Source: Halomonas sp.
Lineage (GTDB): Bacteria > Pseudomonadota > Gammaproteobacteria > Pseudomonadales > Halomonadaceae
Direction: 5' to 3'
DNA length: 44,536 nucleotides
Assembly (NCBI RefSeq): GCF_007625055.1
Contig: NZ_VMQS01000004.1
Location: 1-44,536, forward strand
Shown: positions 8,477 to 18,222 of the stretch, in pieces
How positions within the stretch are numbered: position 1 is the first letter of the stretch
Layout of the letters: each line of letters opens with the position of its first letter
Notes under the pieces: generated by a model
Seen by the model: the letters and a program-made list of their open reading frames with translations, nothing else
The model's database searches: none
What the model was told of the DNA's origin: nothing
Translations under genes and position numbers: made by a program

Positions 8477-10882
8477 ATGCAGCAGAACGCTGAAATGACA
8501 CAATGTTTCCCATTACTACCGCTGCGGGATGTTGTGGTTTATCCGCAGATGGTGATTCCACTGTTTGTCGGGAGAGAAAAGTCGATTCAAGCGCTTGAAG
8601 CCGCAATGAACATGGACAAGCGCGTTCTTCTGGTGGCCCAGCGCGAAGCGTCTCAGGAAGAACCTGACAACGCCGACCTTTATGCGATGGGGACGGTTGC
8701 TGACATCATGCAGCTGCTGAAGCTCCCGGATGGAACCGTCAAGGTGTTGATTGAAGGCAACTATCGAGCTGATGTTGGCCGCATTGAAGAGCATGAGGAA
8801 GGCTTTACCCAAGCCCATATTACGCCGCGTGACAGTGAGCCATTAACCGAGCGTGAGCAGGAATCCCTGGTTCGCGTGCTGCTTAATCAGTTTGAGCAAT
8901 ACGTTAAACTGTCCAAGAAGGTACCCAATGAGGTGCTCAATTCTCTCTCGGGTATCGAAGATCCCAGCCGCCTTGTAGATACCATTTGCGCTCACCTGTC
9001 ACTGAAGATCGGTGACAAGCAGGAGCTGCTGGAAATGGATCGGGTGCGTGATCGCATCGAGCATCTGATGGCGTTGATCGAGACAGAAATTGACCTCCTG
9101 CAGGTTGAGAAGCGTATCCGCTCGCGGGTCAAGGAGCAGATGGAGAAGACCCAGCGCGAGTACTATCTCAATGAGCAGATGAAAGCCATTCAGAAAGAAA
9201 TTGGCGAACTTGACGACGTACCCAACGAAGTCGAGAAATATGAACAGGATATTCATGCGGCGGGCATGCCCAAGGAGGCATTGGACAAGGCGCTTCAGGA
9301 GCTGAAAAAGCTCAAGATGATGTCAGCCAATTCCGCTGAAGCGACGGTGGTCCGCACCTACCTGGACTGGCTGGTGGATGTCCCATGGAAAAAGCGTACC
9401 CGGGTTAAGCATGATCTTATCAAGGCGCAGAAGGTGCTTGACGAAGACCATTATGGTCTGGACGAGGTCAAGTCCCGTATTCTTGAATACCTGGCGGTGC
9501 AGAAGCGTGTGCGCAAGATGAAAGGCCCGGTGCTTTGCCTGGTTGGGCCGCCTGGCGTGGGCAAGACATCTCTGGGGCAGTCGATTGCCCGGGCGACCAA
9601 TCGTAAGTATGTACGGCTGGCGCTGGGCGGTGTGCGCGATGAATCAGAGATTCGCGGCCACCGGCGTACCTATATCGGCTCCCTGCCCGGCAAGCTGATG
9701 CAGCGTATGAGTCGTGCCGGCGTAAAGAATCCGCTGTTTCTACTCGATGAAGTCGATAAACTGGGCATGGATCACCGCGGCGACCCTGCGTCTGCACTGC
9801 TCGAAGTGCTGGATCCTGAGCAGAACAACAGTTTCAGTGATCACTATCTGGAATTGGATTACGATCTTTCCGAAACGCTGTTCATCTGTACTGCCAACTC
9901 GATGAATATTCCGGGTCCCTTGCTGGATCGTATGGAAATAATTCGTATCCCCGGCTACACCGAAGATGAAAAGCTGGCCATTGCCAAACGTTATCTGCTG
10001 CCCAAGCAGCGTGAGGCCAACGGGCTCAAGGCTGATGAAATCGAGCTTGACGATTCCGCTGTGTTGGAGTTGATTCGCTATTACACCCGTGAAGCGGGTG
10101 TGCGTGAATTGGAGCGTCAGATTGCCAAGGTCGCACGCAAGGTGCTAAGAGAGCGGCTTGAGCAGGAGCGCGAGGGCAAGGCAGTGGCAACTCCGCTGCT
10201 GACCGAACAGCAGATCGAGACCTACGCAGGCGTCCGGCGCTATAGTTACGGCCTTGCCGACCTTGAAGACCAGGTAGGTCGGGTCACCGGATTGGCGTGG
10301 ACATCGGTAGGTGGCGAGCTGCTGAACATTGAATCAGTGGTGACCCCTGGTAAGGGGCGAGTCAACAAGACAGGGTCCCTTGGCGATGTCATGAAAGAGT
10401 CAGTCAGTGCCGCCCACACGGTGGTGCGTGCACGGGCAGAAGAGCACGGTATAGATCCGGAGCGCTTCGAAAAAGACGACCTGCATATTCATGTGCCTGA
10501 AGGTGCGACACCCAAGGATGGACCAAGCGCTGGAATTGCCATGGTAACGGCCATGGTGTCGGCTTACTCCAGGCGATGTGTGCGCTGTGATGTCGCCATG
10601 ACCGGAGAAGTGAACCTGCGCGGTGAGGTACTGCCAATTGGTGGTCTAAAGGAGAAATTGCTGGCTGCGCGCCGGGGTGGTATAAAGACTGTCCTGATAC
10701 CTGAGGAAAATCGTCGCGATCTGAAGGAAGTGCCTGACAACATCAAGGATGCACTCGATATCCGGCCTGTGCGTTGGATTGATGACGTACTGAAGGTGGC
10801 ATTGACGGATCCTGACGAGGGTAGCGCCATGGTTAATGGCGAGAACACCTATAATGGTAGTGCCGTCGCCAGCACTCACTGA
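8477..10882 (+). CDS. lon: ATP-dependent protease Lon (LonA)
   Basis: Lon is a cytosolic homo-oligomeric AAA+ serine protease that removes misfolded proteins and short-lived regulators. The 801 residues show the full LonA layout: N-terminal substrate domain (about 10-200), helical linker, AAA+ module with Walker A GPPGVGKT at 357-364 and Walker B in FLLDEVDKL, and the protease domain. The Ser-Lys dyad falls at S684 (DGPSAGIAM) and, by E. coli spacing, K727 (GGLKEKLLAA). TGAGGG lies about nine bases before the ATG. Terminators flank it on both sides, so it is probably its own transcription unit. I found no convincing heat-shock promoter in the 256 bases upstream. Confidence 0.98.
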   Translation: MQQNAEMTQCFPLLPLRDVVVYPQMVIPLFVGREKSIQALEAAMNMDKRVLLVAQREASQEEPDNADLYAMGTVADIMQLLKLPDGTVKVLIEGNYRADVGRIEEHEEGFTQAHITPRDSEPLTEREQESLVRVLLNQFEQYVKLSKKVPNEVLNSLSGIEDPSRLVDTICAHLSLKIGDKQELLEMDRVRDRIEHLMALIETEIDLLQVEKRIRSRVKEQMEKTQREYYLNEQMKAIQKEIGELDDVPNEVEKYEQDIHAAGMPKEALDKALQELKKLKMMSANSAEATVVRTYLDWLVDVPWKKRTRVKHDLIKAQKVLDEDHYGLDEVKSRILEYLAVQKRVRKMKGPVLCLVGPPGVGKTSLGQSIARATNRKYVRLALGGVRDESEIRGHRRTYIGSLPGKLMQRMSRAGVKNPLFLLDEVDKLGMDHRGDPASALLEVLDPEQNNSFSDHYLELDYDLSETLFICTANSMNIPGPLLDRMEIIRIPGYTEDEKLAIAKRYLLPKQREANGLKADEIELDDSAVLELIRYYTREAGVRELERQIAKVARKVLRERLEQEREGKAVATPLLTEQQIETYAGVRRYSYGLADLEDQVGRVTGLAWTSVGGELLNIESVVTPGKGRVNKTGSLGDVMKESVSAAHTVVRARAEEHGIDPERFEKDDLHIHVPEGATPKDGPSAGIAMVTAMVSAYSRRCVRCDVAMTGEVNLRGEVLPIGGLKEKLLAARRGGIKTVLIPEENRRDLKEVPDNIKDALDIRPVRWIDDVLKVALTDPDEGSAMVNGENTYNGSAVASTH

Positions 10883-11000
10883 TTTAACATCAGCTGAATC
10901 AGCATTTGCTGACACAGTACTGATGGATGTCGTAAGCTGATGTATCGATTCTGGCGACAGGTACCAAGGATTGTAAAAGCATCAAGAACTCATAAAGAGT

Positions 11001-11032
11001 GCGCCCAACGCCTTGTATGGCGGGCGCTTTAT
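11001..11032 (+). terminator. intrinsic terminator after lon
   Basis: GCGCCC (11001-11006) plus GCC pairs with GGC plus GGGCGC (ending 11027), with a 3-base bulge in the left arm, loop TTGTAT, then TTTAT. It lies just upstream of the hupB promoter and insulates it from lon. Confidence 0.65.
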
Positions 11033-11043
11033 CGTATGGTCGC

Positions 11044-11073
11044 TTGACAGTTGAATCTCTGCATTGCTATAAA
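11044..11073 (+). promoter_or_regulatory. strong sigma70-like promoter of hupB
   Basis: TTGACA (11044-11049) matches the -35 consensus perfectly. TATAAA (11068-11073) lies 18 bases further, or CTATAA at 17. This fits the high expression expected for a nucleoid protein and leaves a leader of about 75 bases. Confidence 0.75.
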
Positions 11074-11153
11074 ACCAAGCTATGCTTTGTTCGTCGATCC
11101 AACCGGTGACCATACCGTTCAGAGCCATTTTTGAAAAAGTCAAGGGGTGAAGT

Positions 11154-11426
11154 GTGAATAAGTCTGAGCTGATTGAAGCCATTGCCGCATCTGCTGATAT
11201 TTCCAAGGCAGCGGCAACCCGCGCGTTGGATGCCATGGTGGAGTCTGTCACTGAAAGCCTCAAGCAGGGCGAGAGCGTTTCACTGGTAGGATTCGGTACC
11301 TTTACGATCAAAGAGCGCGCTGCACGTACCGGCCGCAATCCGCAAACTGGTCAGCCGATTGAAATCAGTGCTGCCAAGGTGCCGAGCTTTAAAGCAGGCA
11401 AGGCACTTAAAGACGCCGTCAACTGA
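11154..11426 (+). CDS. hupB: DNA-binding protein HU, beta type
   Basis: HU is a small dimeric nucleoid protein that bends and compacts DNA without strong sequence specificity. Its 90 residues match the family length. The beginning [10 protein letters not shown] and the DNA-contacting arm with the RNPQTG motif ([13 protein letters not shown]) are diagnostic. The start codon is GTG at 11154, supported by AAGGGG about eight bases upstream; no closer ATG is in frame. It sits between a terminator and its own strong promoter upstream and a strong terminator downstream, so it is monocistronic. The position after lon is the usual one for hupB in gammaproteobacteria, which supports the beta subtype. 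Confidence 0.97.
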   Translation: MNKSELIEAIAASADISKAAATRALDAMVESVTESLKQGESVSLVGFGTFTIKERAARTGRNPQTGQPIEISAAKVPSFKAGKALKDAVN

Positions 11427-11448
11427 TCCGGTTGTACTGAGGCATCTT

Positions 11449-11485
11449 ATGGGCGCGTCGTGCAAACGATGCGCCCATGTTATTT
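11449..11485 (+). terminator. intrinsic terminator after hupB
   Basis: A 13-bp stem (11449-11461 with 11466-11478, one G-U pair) closes around GCAA and is followed by GTTATTT. It isolates hupB from ppiD. Confidence 0.8.
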
Positions 11486-11504
11486 CATGCCTTGTGTTTT
11501 AAGT

Positions 11505-11517
11505 CACAACGGTTGTG
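11505..11517. promoter_or_regulatory. palindrome upstream of ppiD
   Basis: CACAAC-G-GTTGTG is a perfect 13-bp inverted repeat about 70 bases before the ppiD start and just after the hupB terminator. It could be a regulator site for ppiD. Nothing else supports this. Confidence 0.25.
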
Positions 11518-11590
11518 GGTGACGCCCTGGACCCTGATGTGACTGAACTGTTTTGTAGTAAACCGTTTATTTGTTTGAACCGAGGCTAAC

Positions 11591-13405
11591 ATGCTGCAAA
11601 GTATCCGAGATGGCTCGAAAAGTTGGGGAGCCAAGATCATCATTGGCGTTGTGGTTGCCGCCATGGCGCTGTTTGGTGTGGAGTCACTGTTTACCCTTTT
11701 TGGTGCTGATCCCGATGAAGTGGTGGAAGTCAACGGTGATTCCATCAAGCGCCAGCAGGTGGAAATGGAAGTCCAGCGCGCCATGCGCTCAGGGCAGGTG
11801 CCGGCTGAGCAGGAGCGAGCGCTGCGTAACGATGTACTTGATCAATTGATTACCCAACAGCTGCTGACTCACTATGCTGAAGAGGGCGGTTTTTACGTTT
11901 CGGAACAGCAGCTGGATCAGCTGATTGTCAATCTGTCCGAGTTTCAGGATCAGGATGGGCAGTTTTCCAGTGAGCTTTTTCGCAATCGGCTTGCCAGCGC
12001 CGGCTACACACCGCTTTCCTTCCGCGATGAATTGCGCGTTGATATCAAACGCCGCCAGTTGCAGCAGGGCATGGCCTTCAGTGATTTTAGCCTTGAATCC
12101 GAACAGCAGCGCCTGGCCGCTCTCCAGCGCCAGCAACGCAGTTTCCGCTACAGCATGTTGACCGCTGATGATCTTGATGAAGATGTCACCGTGACGGAAG
12201 CGCAGATTGAAGACTACTACGCGGACAACAGCGAACGTTTTGAACGTCCTGAGCAGGTGCGTGTGGAATATGTCGTGGTTGATCGTCGGGAGATGGCCGA
12301 CAGCGTCGAGATCGACGAAGAGCAGTTGCGTGATGCCTGGCGTGCCGATAATGATGATGCCGACCGGCGCGTTGCCCATATCATGATCAACATTGGCGAT
12401 GAACGGAGCCGGGAGGAAGCCCAGGAAGTTGCTGAAGAGGCGTTGGCAGCGCTTGAGGAAGGCGAAAGCTTTGCCGACACGGCTGCGCGTTACTCAGATG
12501 ACACGGTGAGCGCCGAGAATGGGGGGGATCTGGGTGAAATCAGCCGTGGCTTCTTTGGCGATGCCTTTGACGACGCTGCTTTTTCACTCCAGGAAGATGA
12601 AGTGTCTTCTATCGTCGAGATGGACGATGCCCTGCATATCATCACGGTCACCGACGTTGACCGTCCGCCCTTTGAGCAGCAGCGCGACGTGCTGCGTGAA
12701 CAACTGGCTCTGGAAGCCGTTAATGATGACTTTAATCAGCGTGTTCAGCAGCTGATCGACGATAGCTTTGCCGCGGATGATCTGCAGAGTGTTGCCGACG
12801 ATATCGGCCTGAGCGTTGAACAAAGTGACTGGCTGGCCCGTAACGAAGGTAGCGGTATTCTGTCAGAACCGGGGGTGATGGACGCGGCTTTCAGTGATGA
12901 CGTGCTGGAAGAGGGCTATAACAGTGATGTGATCGAACTCGATGATGATCGCCGGATGGTGTTACGCGTGGCAGAACACCGCGATGCGACCCAGTTGCCG
13001 CTTGAAGACGTGCGCGACCAGGTAGTCGCCGCAGTGACGGCAAAGGCTGAGCAGCAGGCAATGGTTGCAAAAGCTGAGCGCATGCTGGAAAACGCCGAGG
13101 ACGATACCGCCATCGATTGGCTCGACGTAGACAGTATTTCTCGCGAGCAGCAAACAACCGTGCCGAACAGTCTGGTGCAATCTGTTTTCCGCATGCCGCA
13201 TCCAGAGGACGGTGATGCCGTGTTCGACATTGTGGAATTGCCTCAAAGCGTTGCCCTGGTAGCGCTCGATGAAGTAACGCCTGGCGACGTGGATGAGCAG
13301 ACCGAGCAGTTTGTCGCTCAGATGGCAGAGCAGTTGCGCGCGCAGTCGGTGATTCAGGGGTTGATTGATTATCTCAACAGTGAAGCTGAGATTGTGCGGC
13401 GTTAA
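11591..13405 (+). CDS. ppiD: periplasmic folding chaperone PpiD (SurA-like with parvulin domain)
   Basis: PpiD is an inner-membrane-anchored chaperone near the Sec translocon that helps secreted proteins fold. It has 604 residues, close to the E. coli 623. A single N-terminal membrane anchor (about residues 14-36) is followed by a SurA-like N-terminal chaperone region and a parvulin-type domain at about 258-355 (RVAHIMINI, SDDTVSAENGGDLG, GDAFDDAAFSL). The C-terminal part completes the chaperone lobe. The protein is strikingly rich in Asp and Glu, as expected for a periplasmic-facing protein of a halophile. GAGG lies five bases before the ATG. A terminator shared with convergent lpxH follows. 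Confidence 0.95.
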   Translation: MLQSIRDGSKSWGAKIIIGVVVAAMALFGVESLFTLFGADPDEVVEVNGDSIKRQQVEMEVQRAMRSGQVPAEQERALRNDVLDQLITQQLLTHYAEEGGFYVSEQQLDQLIVNLSEFQDQDGQFSSELFRNRLASAGYTPLSFRDELRVDIKRRQLQQGMAFSDFSLESEQQRLAALQRQQRSFRYSMLTADDLDEDVTVTEAQIEDYYADNSERFERPEQVRVEYVVVDRREMADSVEIDEEQLRDAWRADNDDADRRVAHIMINIGDERSREEAQEVAEEALAALEEGESFADTAARYSDDTVSAENGGDLGEISRGFFGDAFDDAAFSLQEDEVSSIVEMDDALHIITVTDVDRPPFEQQRDVLREQLALEAVNDDFNQRVQQLIDDSFAADDLQSVADDIGLSVEQSDWLARNEGSGILSEPGVMDAAFSDDVLEEGYNSDVIELDDDRRMVLRVAEHRDATQLPLEDVRDQVVAAVTAKAEQQAMVAKAERMLENAEDDTAIDWLDVDSISREQQTTVPNSLVQSVFRMPHPEDGDAVFDIVELPQSVALVALDEVTPGDVDEQTEQFVAQMAEQLRAQSVIQGLIDYLNSEAEIVRR

Positions 13406-13430
13406 ATCTGTCAAAAAGTCTGGCAGAAAA

Positions 13431-13466
13431 AAACCGCCCTGTTGAAGATCATCAGCAGGGCGGTTT
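13431..13466. terminator. bidirectional terminator between ppiD and lpxH
   Basis: AAACCGCCCTG (13431-13441) pairs perfectly with CAGGGCGGTTT (13456-13466). A tract of A precedes it, giving U residues for minus-strand transcripts, and TTT ends the right arm for plus-strand ones. It suits the convergent gene pair. Confidence 0.8.
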
Positions 13467-13480
13467 CAGTGGGTAGAGCG

Positions 13481-14248
13481 TTATGCCTGAGGTGGGCGCG
13501 TGATATCAAACTGACGCAATTGCGGTGTCCAGGCACCTTCCTCAATGACGATATCCCAGCCGTGCCGGGTATCCCAGTCGCCCAGCACGTAGCGTCTGGC
13601 GGGCATATCCTCGACCACCATGTCATGTACCCTGGGCCGATGGGTATGGCCATGAATCAATGTTGTTACCCCGTACTCGGCCATGACCCTGATCACTTCG
13701 CCTGCAGTAACATCCATGATCTCATCGGCTTTGTCCGCATTGGCGCTGTCGGACTGCTGGCGCAGGCTCTTTGCCAGCTCAAGGCGCTGATCCAGGGGCA
13801 GGGCAAGCATCTGTGCCTGCCATTGCGGGTCGCGAGATTGCTGGCGAAAGGCCATATAAGCCTCATCTCGGGTACACAGGCTGTCACCGTGCATCAGAAT
13901 TACAGGAATGTCATGCAGTTCAAAGACCTGCACATCAGGCAGCAGGCGGGCCTTGCAGGCATTGGCAAAGCGTTCGCCAATCAGGAAGTCACGATTACCA
14001 TGCATCAGATAGACGGCGGTGCCGCTGTCTGCCAGGGTTGCCAGTGCCCCGGCCACCCTTGAGGCCACCTCTGTCATGGGGTGTGGCATATCAAGCAGAT
14101 CATCACCAATCCAGGCATCGAACAGGTCACCAAGTATATACAGTGAATCCGCACCTGATGCGGTGCCGGCTACATAGTCAACAAATCCCTGAGTGATCTC
14201 GGGGGTATGCTCACTCAGGTGAAGATCAGCAATGAATAGGGTGCGCAT
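13481..14248 (-). CDS. lpxH: UDP-2,3-diacylglucosamine diphosphatase
   Basis: LpxH cleaves UDP-2,3-diacylglucosamine to lipid X and UMP in lipid A synthesis at the inner membrane. The protein has 255 residues and is a calcineurin-like metallophosphatase. The metal-binding motifs are DLHLSEH near the N terminus, GDLFDAWIGDD, GNRDF, MHGD and HGHTHRP. I set the start at 14248, because MRTLFIADLHLS is where the family begins and GGAG lies about seven bases upstream; an in-frame start 19 codons earlier adds residues unlike the family. It follows ppiB by 53 bases on the same strand, probably in one operon. Confidence 0.95.
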   Translation of the reverse strand: MRTLFIADLHLSEHTPEITQGFVDYVAGTASGADSLYILGDLFDAWIGDDLLDMPHPMTEVASRVAGALATLADSGTAVYLMHGNRDFLIGERFANACKARLLPDVQVFELHDIPVILMHGDSLCTRDEAYMAFRQQSRDPQWQAQMLALPLDQRLELAKSLRQQSDSANADKADEIMDVTAGEVIRVMAEYGVTTLIHGHTHRPRVHDMVVEDMPARRYVLGDWDTRHGWDIVIEEGAWTPQLRQFDITRPPQA

Positions 14249-14301
14249 CAAGGGCTCCAAAGGGGTGAATGTGATCAGCGAAGAGGGGTAACCTGCCGGG
14301 A

Positions 14302-14799
14302 TCAATCTTCCTTGATGTAGGCTTTTTCGATAATCACATCCTCAGCGGGAACATCCGCATGCATGCCTCGGCGAGTGGTGGTGACCTTGCGGATGGCATC
14401 CACTACGTCCATACCGTCAACGACTTCGGCAAAGACCGCATAGCCCCAGCCCTGAAGGTTCTTGCCGGTGTGGTCAAGAAAGGTGTTGTCATTGACGTTG
14501 ATGAAAAACTGCGATGAGGCAGAGTGCGGATCCTGGGTGCGCGCCATGGCCAGGGTACCCTTGGTATTCTTGAGGCCATTGTCTGCCTCGTTTTCGATGG
14601 GATCACGCGTAGGCTTCTGGTTGAAATCCAGATCAAAACCGCCACCCTGCACCATGAAACCATCAATCACCCGGTGAAAGAGGGTGCCGTCGTAAAAGCC
14701 GTCACGCACATACTGTTCAAAGTTGGCAGCCGTCACAGGCGCTTTTTCATGATTCAGCGCGATAGTGATATCACCGTGGTTAGTCTGTAATACGATCAT
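14302..14799 (-). CDS. ppiB: peptidyl-prolyl cis-trans isomerase B (cyclophilin)
   Basis: This 165-residue cyclophilin-type isomerase has no signal peptide, as expected for the cytosolic PpiB. Visible family features are [18 protein letters not shown] (catalytic arginine in FHR), [19 protein letters not shown] and the C-terminal [21 protein letters not shown] lies about seven bases before the ATG. It is divergent from glnS, with 127 bases between the two starts, and is followed by lpxH on its own strand, an order often seen in related gammaproteobacteria. Confidence 0.96.
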   Translation of the reverse strand: MIVLQTNHGDITIALNHEKAPVTAANFEQYVRDGFYDGTLFHRVIDGFMVQGGGFDLDFNQKPTRDPIENEADNGLKNTKGTLAMARTQDPHSASSQFFINVNDNTFLDHTGKNLQGWGYAVFAEVVDGMDVVDAIRKVTTTRRGMHADVPAEDVIIEKAYIKED

Positions 14800-14832
14800 C
14801 AGTAAATTCCTGTGTTTTAAGGGACGTCCGCC

Positions 14833-14863
14833 TTGGCGCTATGCGCAAGTGTCACGTTATAAT
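14833..14863 (+). promoter_or_regulatory. probable glnS promoter
   Basis: TATAAT at 14858-14863 is a perfect -10 box. The best -35 candidate is TTGGCG at 14833-14838, with a rather long 19-base spacer. It lies in the divergent ppiB-glnS gap, pointing to glnS. Confidence 0.5.
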
Positions 14864-14926
14864 AGCCTTTTTGACCGGCAGCGCGAAGCCCGGCACGTCA
14901 TCCACCCAGAGGTTATCAACCCCATC

Positions 14927-16606
14927 ATGACCAACGAGACCACCCCAGCGCCGAATTTTATTCGTAACCAGGTACGCGAAGAGATTGAGGGCGGCAAGGT
15001 CACGAAAATTGTGACGCGCTTTCCGCCAGAGCCCAACGGCTTTCTGCATATCGGCCATGCCAAATCAATCTGCCTCAATTTCGGCCTGGCGGAGCAGATG
15101 GGGGGGGATTGCCATTTGCGTTTTGATGATACCAACCCTGCCAAGGAAGAACAGGCTTACATTGACGCCATCAAGGAAGACGTCAACTGGTTGGGCTTTG
15201 AGTGGGCAGGGCCGGTGCGTTTCGCCTCGGACTATTTTGACCAGCTGTATGCCTGGGCGCAGCACCTTGTCCGCGATGGCAAGGCCTATGTGGATGACCT
15301 GTCGCCCGATGAGATCCGTGAATACCGTGGCACTCTCACAGAGCCGGGCCGGTCCAGCCCTTACCGTGAGCGAAGCGTCGACGAAAATCTTGATCTGCTT
15401 GAAAGGATGCGCACCGGCGAGTTTGCCGAAGGTGAAAAAGTCCTGCGCGCCAAAATTGATATGGCCTCACCCAATATCAATCTGCGTGACCCGATCCTGT
15501 ATCGCATTCGCCATGCCGAGCATCACCAGACCGGTGACAAGTGGAAGATCTATCCTTCCTATGACTTCACCCACGGTCAGTCGGATGCTATTGAGGGCAT
15601 CACTCATTCCATCTGTACCCTGGAGTTTGAAGACCATCGCCCGCTGTATGAGTGGTTTCTGGATAATCTGCCGGTGCCTGCCACACCGCGCCAGATCGAG
15701 TTTGCCCGCCTGAACCTCAACTACACCCTGACCTCCAAGCGCAAACTCAAGTTGCTGGTGGACGAAGGCATTGTGGATGGCTGGGACGACCCTCGCATGC
15801 CGACTATCTCGGGCATGCGGCGGCGGGGCTATACGGCGGCGTCGATTCGTAAGTTCTGCGACATGATAGGCGTGACCCGTGCCGATGGCGGCCTGGTGGA
15901 TATTGCCATGCTGACCCACGCCATCCGCTCGGACCTTGAAGATAACGCGCCCAGGGCCATGTGCGTTCTCAAGCCGCTGAAGATTGTGCTGACCAACGTC
16001 CCTGAAGATCACCAGGAAGTGTACGAGGTGGCGGGTCACCCGGCCCGTGAAGATATGCCGGTGCGCCAGGTGCCCTTTACCCGCGAGCTGTATATCGATC
16101 AGGATGACTTCATGGAAGATGCGCCCAAGAAGTTTTTTCGCCTGGCCCCGGGCAAGGAAGTCCGTCTGCGCAACAGCTATGTGATCCGCTGTGATGAGGT
16201 GATCAAGGATGCCGATGGCGAAGTGACCGAACTGCACTGCAGCGTTGATTTCGACACACTGGGCAAGAACCCTGAAGGCCGTAAGGTGAAAGGCGTTATT
16301 CACTGGGTCAGTGCTCGCCACGGCATTCCGGTAGAAGTGCGCCTGTATGAGAACCTGTTTCTGGAAGAACAACCGGATAAGGACAAGGACGTTGACTTCC
16401 TCGATCACCTGAACCCGGAGTCCCTGACGGTCACTCAAGCCTTTGCGGAGCCAAGCCTTGCCCAGGCAGCGCCGGAATCACGCTTCCAGTTTGAGCGGGT
16501 GGGTTATTTCTGCGCGGATCGCCACGCGTGCACACCTGAAGCGCTGGTCTTCAATCGTACGGTCGGCCTGAAGGACACCTGGGCCAAAATCAAGCAGAAG
16601 GGCTAA
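14927..16606 (+). CDS. glnS: glutaminyl-tRNA synthetase
   Basis: GlnS charges tRNA-Gln with glutamine using ATP; it is a class I synthetase. The protein has 559 residues, close to the E. coli 554. The HIGH signature lies in [15 protein letters not shown]. The KMSKS-type loop appears as [10 protein letters not shown], as in E. coli GlnS where the motif is also degenerate. The C-terminal beta-barrel anticodon-binding domains are complete. The start at 14927 was chosen because [16 protein letters not shown] aligns with known N termini; the frame stays open 54 codons upstream but crosses the promoter. AGAGG is 13 bases away, so the ribosome binding site is loose. cysS follows after 23 bases. Confidence 0.96.
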   Translation: MTNETTPAPNFIRNQVREEIEGGKVTKIVTRFPPEPNGFLHIGHAKSICLNFGLAEQMGGDCHLRFDDTNPAKEEQAYIDAIKEDVNWLGFEWAGPVRFASDYFDQLYAWAQHLVRDGKAYVDDLSPDEIREYRGTLTEPGRSSPYRERSVDENLDLLERMRTGEFAEGEKVLRAKIDMASPNINLRDPILYRIRHAEHHQTGDKWKIYPSYDFTHGQSDAIEGITHSICTLEFEDHRPLYEWFLDNLPVPATPRQIEFARLNLNYTLTSKRKLKLLVDEGIVDGWDDPRMPTISGMRRRGYTAASIRKFCDMIGVTRADGGLVDIAMLTHAIRSDLEDNAPRAMCVLKPLKIVLTNVPEDHQEVYEVAGHPAREDMPVRQVPFTRELYIDQDDFMEDAPKKFFRLAPGKEVRLRNSYVIRCDEVIKDADGEVTELHCSVDFDTLGKNPEGRKVKGVIHWVSARHGIPVEVRLYENLFLEEQPDKDKDVDFLDHLNPESLTVTQAFAEPSLAQAAPESRFQFERVGYFCADRHACTPEALVFNRTVGLKDTWAKIKQKG

Positions 16607-16629
16607 TCCACACGGGCTAAGGAAGTGCT

Positions 16630-18030
16630 ATGCAGATTTACAATACCCTGACACGTCGCAAGGAAGCCTTTACCACTCTGGAACCGGGCAAGGTCAGCCT
16701 GTACGTGTGCGGGATGACCGTCTATGACTACTGCCACCTTGGTCATGCCCGGGTCATGGTGGCCTTTGATGTGATTACCCGTTATCTGCGTGCACGAGGG
16801 TATGAGGTCAATTATGTTCGTAACATCACGGACATTGACGACAAGATCCTCAAACGTGCCGATGAAAACGGCGAAAGCATTGAGGCGCTGACCGAGCGCA
16901 TGATTGCCGCCATGCACGAAGACGAAGCGCGGCTGTATGTCCAGCGCCCGGATCATGAGCCCCGGGCCACTCGGCATATCGACGATATTATTGCCATGAT
17001 CGAGACCCTGATCGAGAAAGGCTTTGCCTACGCCGCGGATAATGGTGATGTCTATTACCGGGTGCGGCGCTTTGAGGGCTACGGCAAGCTCAATAACCGC
17101 CATCTTGATGATATGCGCTCCGGGGCGCGTATCGAGGTGGATGAGAGCAAAGAGGATCCGTTGGACTTTGTGCTCTGGAAAGCCGCCAAGCCCGGCGAAG
17201 CCCATTGGTCTTCGCCCTGGGGCAAGGGGCGCCCGGGCTGGCATATCGAATGTTCTGCGATGTCCAAATGCTGCCTGGGGGATACCTTCGACATCCACGG
17301 TGGCGGGCCGGATCTGACCTTTCCTCACCACGAAAACGAGATTGCCCAGTCGGAAGCGGCCAATGACAAGCCTTTTGTGATGACCTGGATGCACGCCGGA
17401 GCGGTGCGGGTCAATCAGGAGAAAATGTCCAAATCGCTGGGCAACTTCTTTACTATCCGCGATGTGCTGACCGAACACGATGCGGAAGTGGTGCGCTACC
17501 TGCTGGTGGCCAGTCATTATCGCAGCCCGATCAACTATGCGCCGGATGCGCTGAATGAAGCGCGAAAGTCCCTGACACGTTTTTATACCGCGCTGGAAGG
17601 CATTGAGCAAGGCGCGGTTGATACAGAAAGTGCAGCGGCTTCCGAGTACCATCAGCGTTTTTTTGCCGCCATGGATGATGACTTCAATACCCCTGAAGCC
17701 TTGTCTGCCATGTTTGACCTGGCCCGTGAGCTTAATCGCGTCAAGGCAGCGGGTGACCCCCGGGCCAGCCGTCTGGCGGCAGTGCTCCAGTCATTGGGCA
17801 ATATTCTGGGGCTTTTGCAGCAGGTGCCTGATGCCTTCCTGAAAGGCGGGCAGGGGCAATCGGCACCCATGGATGAAGCCGAAATTGAAGCGAAAATTGC
17901 TCAGCGTGCCGACGCCAAGGCCAACAGGGACTTTGCCCTGGCGGACAGTATCCGCGATGCCCTGGCGGAACAGGGCATCATTCTCAAGGATTCCCGGGAA
18001 GGCACTACCTGGGTACTGGAATCCCGCTAA
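16630..18030 (+). CDS. cysS: cysteinyl-tRNA synthetase
   Basis: CysS charges tRNA-Cys; it is a monomeric class I synthetase with a zinc ion at the cysteine-binding site. It has 466 residues, the usual size. Zinc ligands include C27 (YVCGMTVYD) and the cysteine in [10 protein letters not shown]. The HIGH motif is HLGHAR and the KMSKS motif is present as KMSKSLGN. The C-terminal helical DALR-type and anticodon regions are complete. AAGGAAG stands five bases before the ATG. The 23-base gap after glnS suggests a shared message. No clear terminator follows before the osmoprotectant operon. Confidence 0.97.
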   Translation: MQIYNTLTRRKEAFTTLEPGKVSLYVCGMTVYDYCHLGHARVMVAFDVITRYLRARGYEVNYVRNITDIDDKILKRADENGESIEALTERMIAAMHEDEARLYVQRPDHEPRATRHIDDIIAMIETLIEKGFAYAADNGDVYYRVRRFEGYGKLNNRHLDDMRSGARIEVDESKEDPLDFVLWKAAKPGEAHWSSPWGKGRPGWHIECSAMSKCCLGDTFDIHGGGPDLTFPHHENEIAQSEAANDKPFVMTWMHAGAVRVNQEKMSKSLGNFFTIRDVLTEHDAEVVRYLLVASHYRSPINYAPDALNEARKSLTRFYTALEGIEQGAVDTESAAASEYHQRFFAAMDDDFNTPEALSAMFDLARELNRVKAAGDPRASRLAAVLQSLGNILGLLQQVPDAFLKGGQGQSAPMDEAEIEAKIAQRADAKANRDFALADSIRDALAEQGIILKDSREGTTWVLESR

Positions 18031-18048
18031 TCCTGCCATCAATCAATA

Positions 18049-18108
18049 TGACACGGTCAGTCTGACACGGTCAGTTTGACACGGTCAGTTTGACACTGTC
18101 GGTCTGAC
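18049..18108. repeat. 14-bp tandem repeat array upstream of the osmoprotectant operon
   Basis: Four direct copies of a 14-bp unit start at 18049, 18063, 18077 and 18091, followed by a fifth partial TGAC at 18105. Copies one to three differ only at the last base (TGACACGGTCAGT plus C or T); the fourth has three changes. Each unit holds the imperfect dyad TGAC-ACG-GTCA. The last TGAC overlaps the -35 region of the putative promoter of the following operon. This arrangement suits cooperative binding of a regulator, but slippage-generated repeats are an alternative. Confidence 0.85.
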
Positions 18109-18132
18109 TTCAACGCGGATGGGTCTTATACT
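18104..18132 (+). promoter_or_regulatory. putative promoter of the osmF-yehYXW operon
   Basis: CTGACT (18104-18109) as a weak -35 is followed by a 17-base spacer and TATACT (18127-18132), a good -10. The -35 coincides with the end of the 14-bp repeat array, so a bound regulator would act directly on polymerase binding. Confidence 0.45.
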
Positions 18133-18222
18133 CATGGCAATGATTCATCACCAATGGGTCATAAGCAGCGAGCCATAAAATCCGCCTTGCGGTTTCGATC
18201 AATCTTCAAAAGGATCATTATC

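Noticed and set aside
14765-14926. N-terminal extension of glnS to an ATG at 14765
   Set aside because: It would overlap the start of divergent ppiB and cross the TATAAT box; the added residues do not resemble the family.
18049-18108. Tandem repeats as a CRISPR array or plasmid-type iterons
   Set aside because: There are no spacers, the unit is only 14 bp, there are no cas or rep genes nearby, and the array sits at a promoter.
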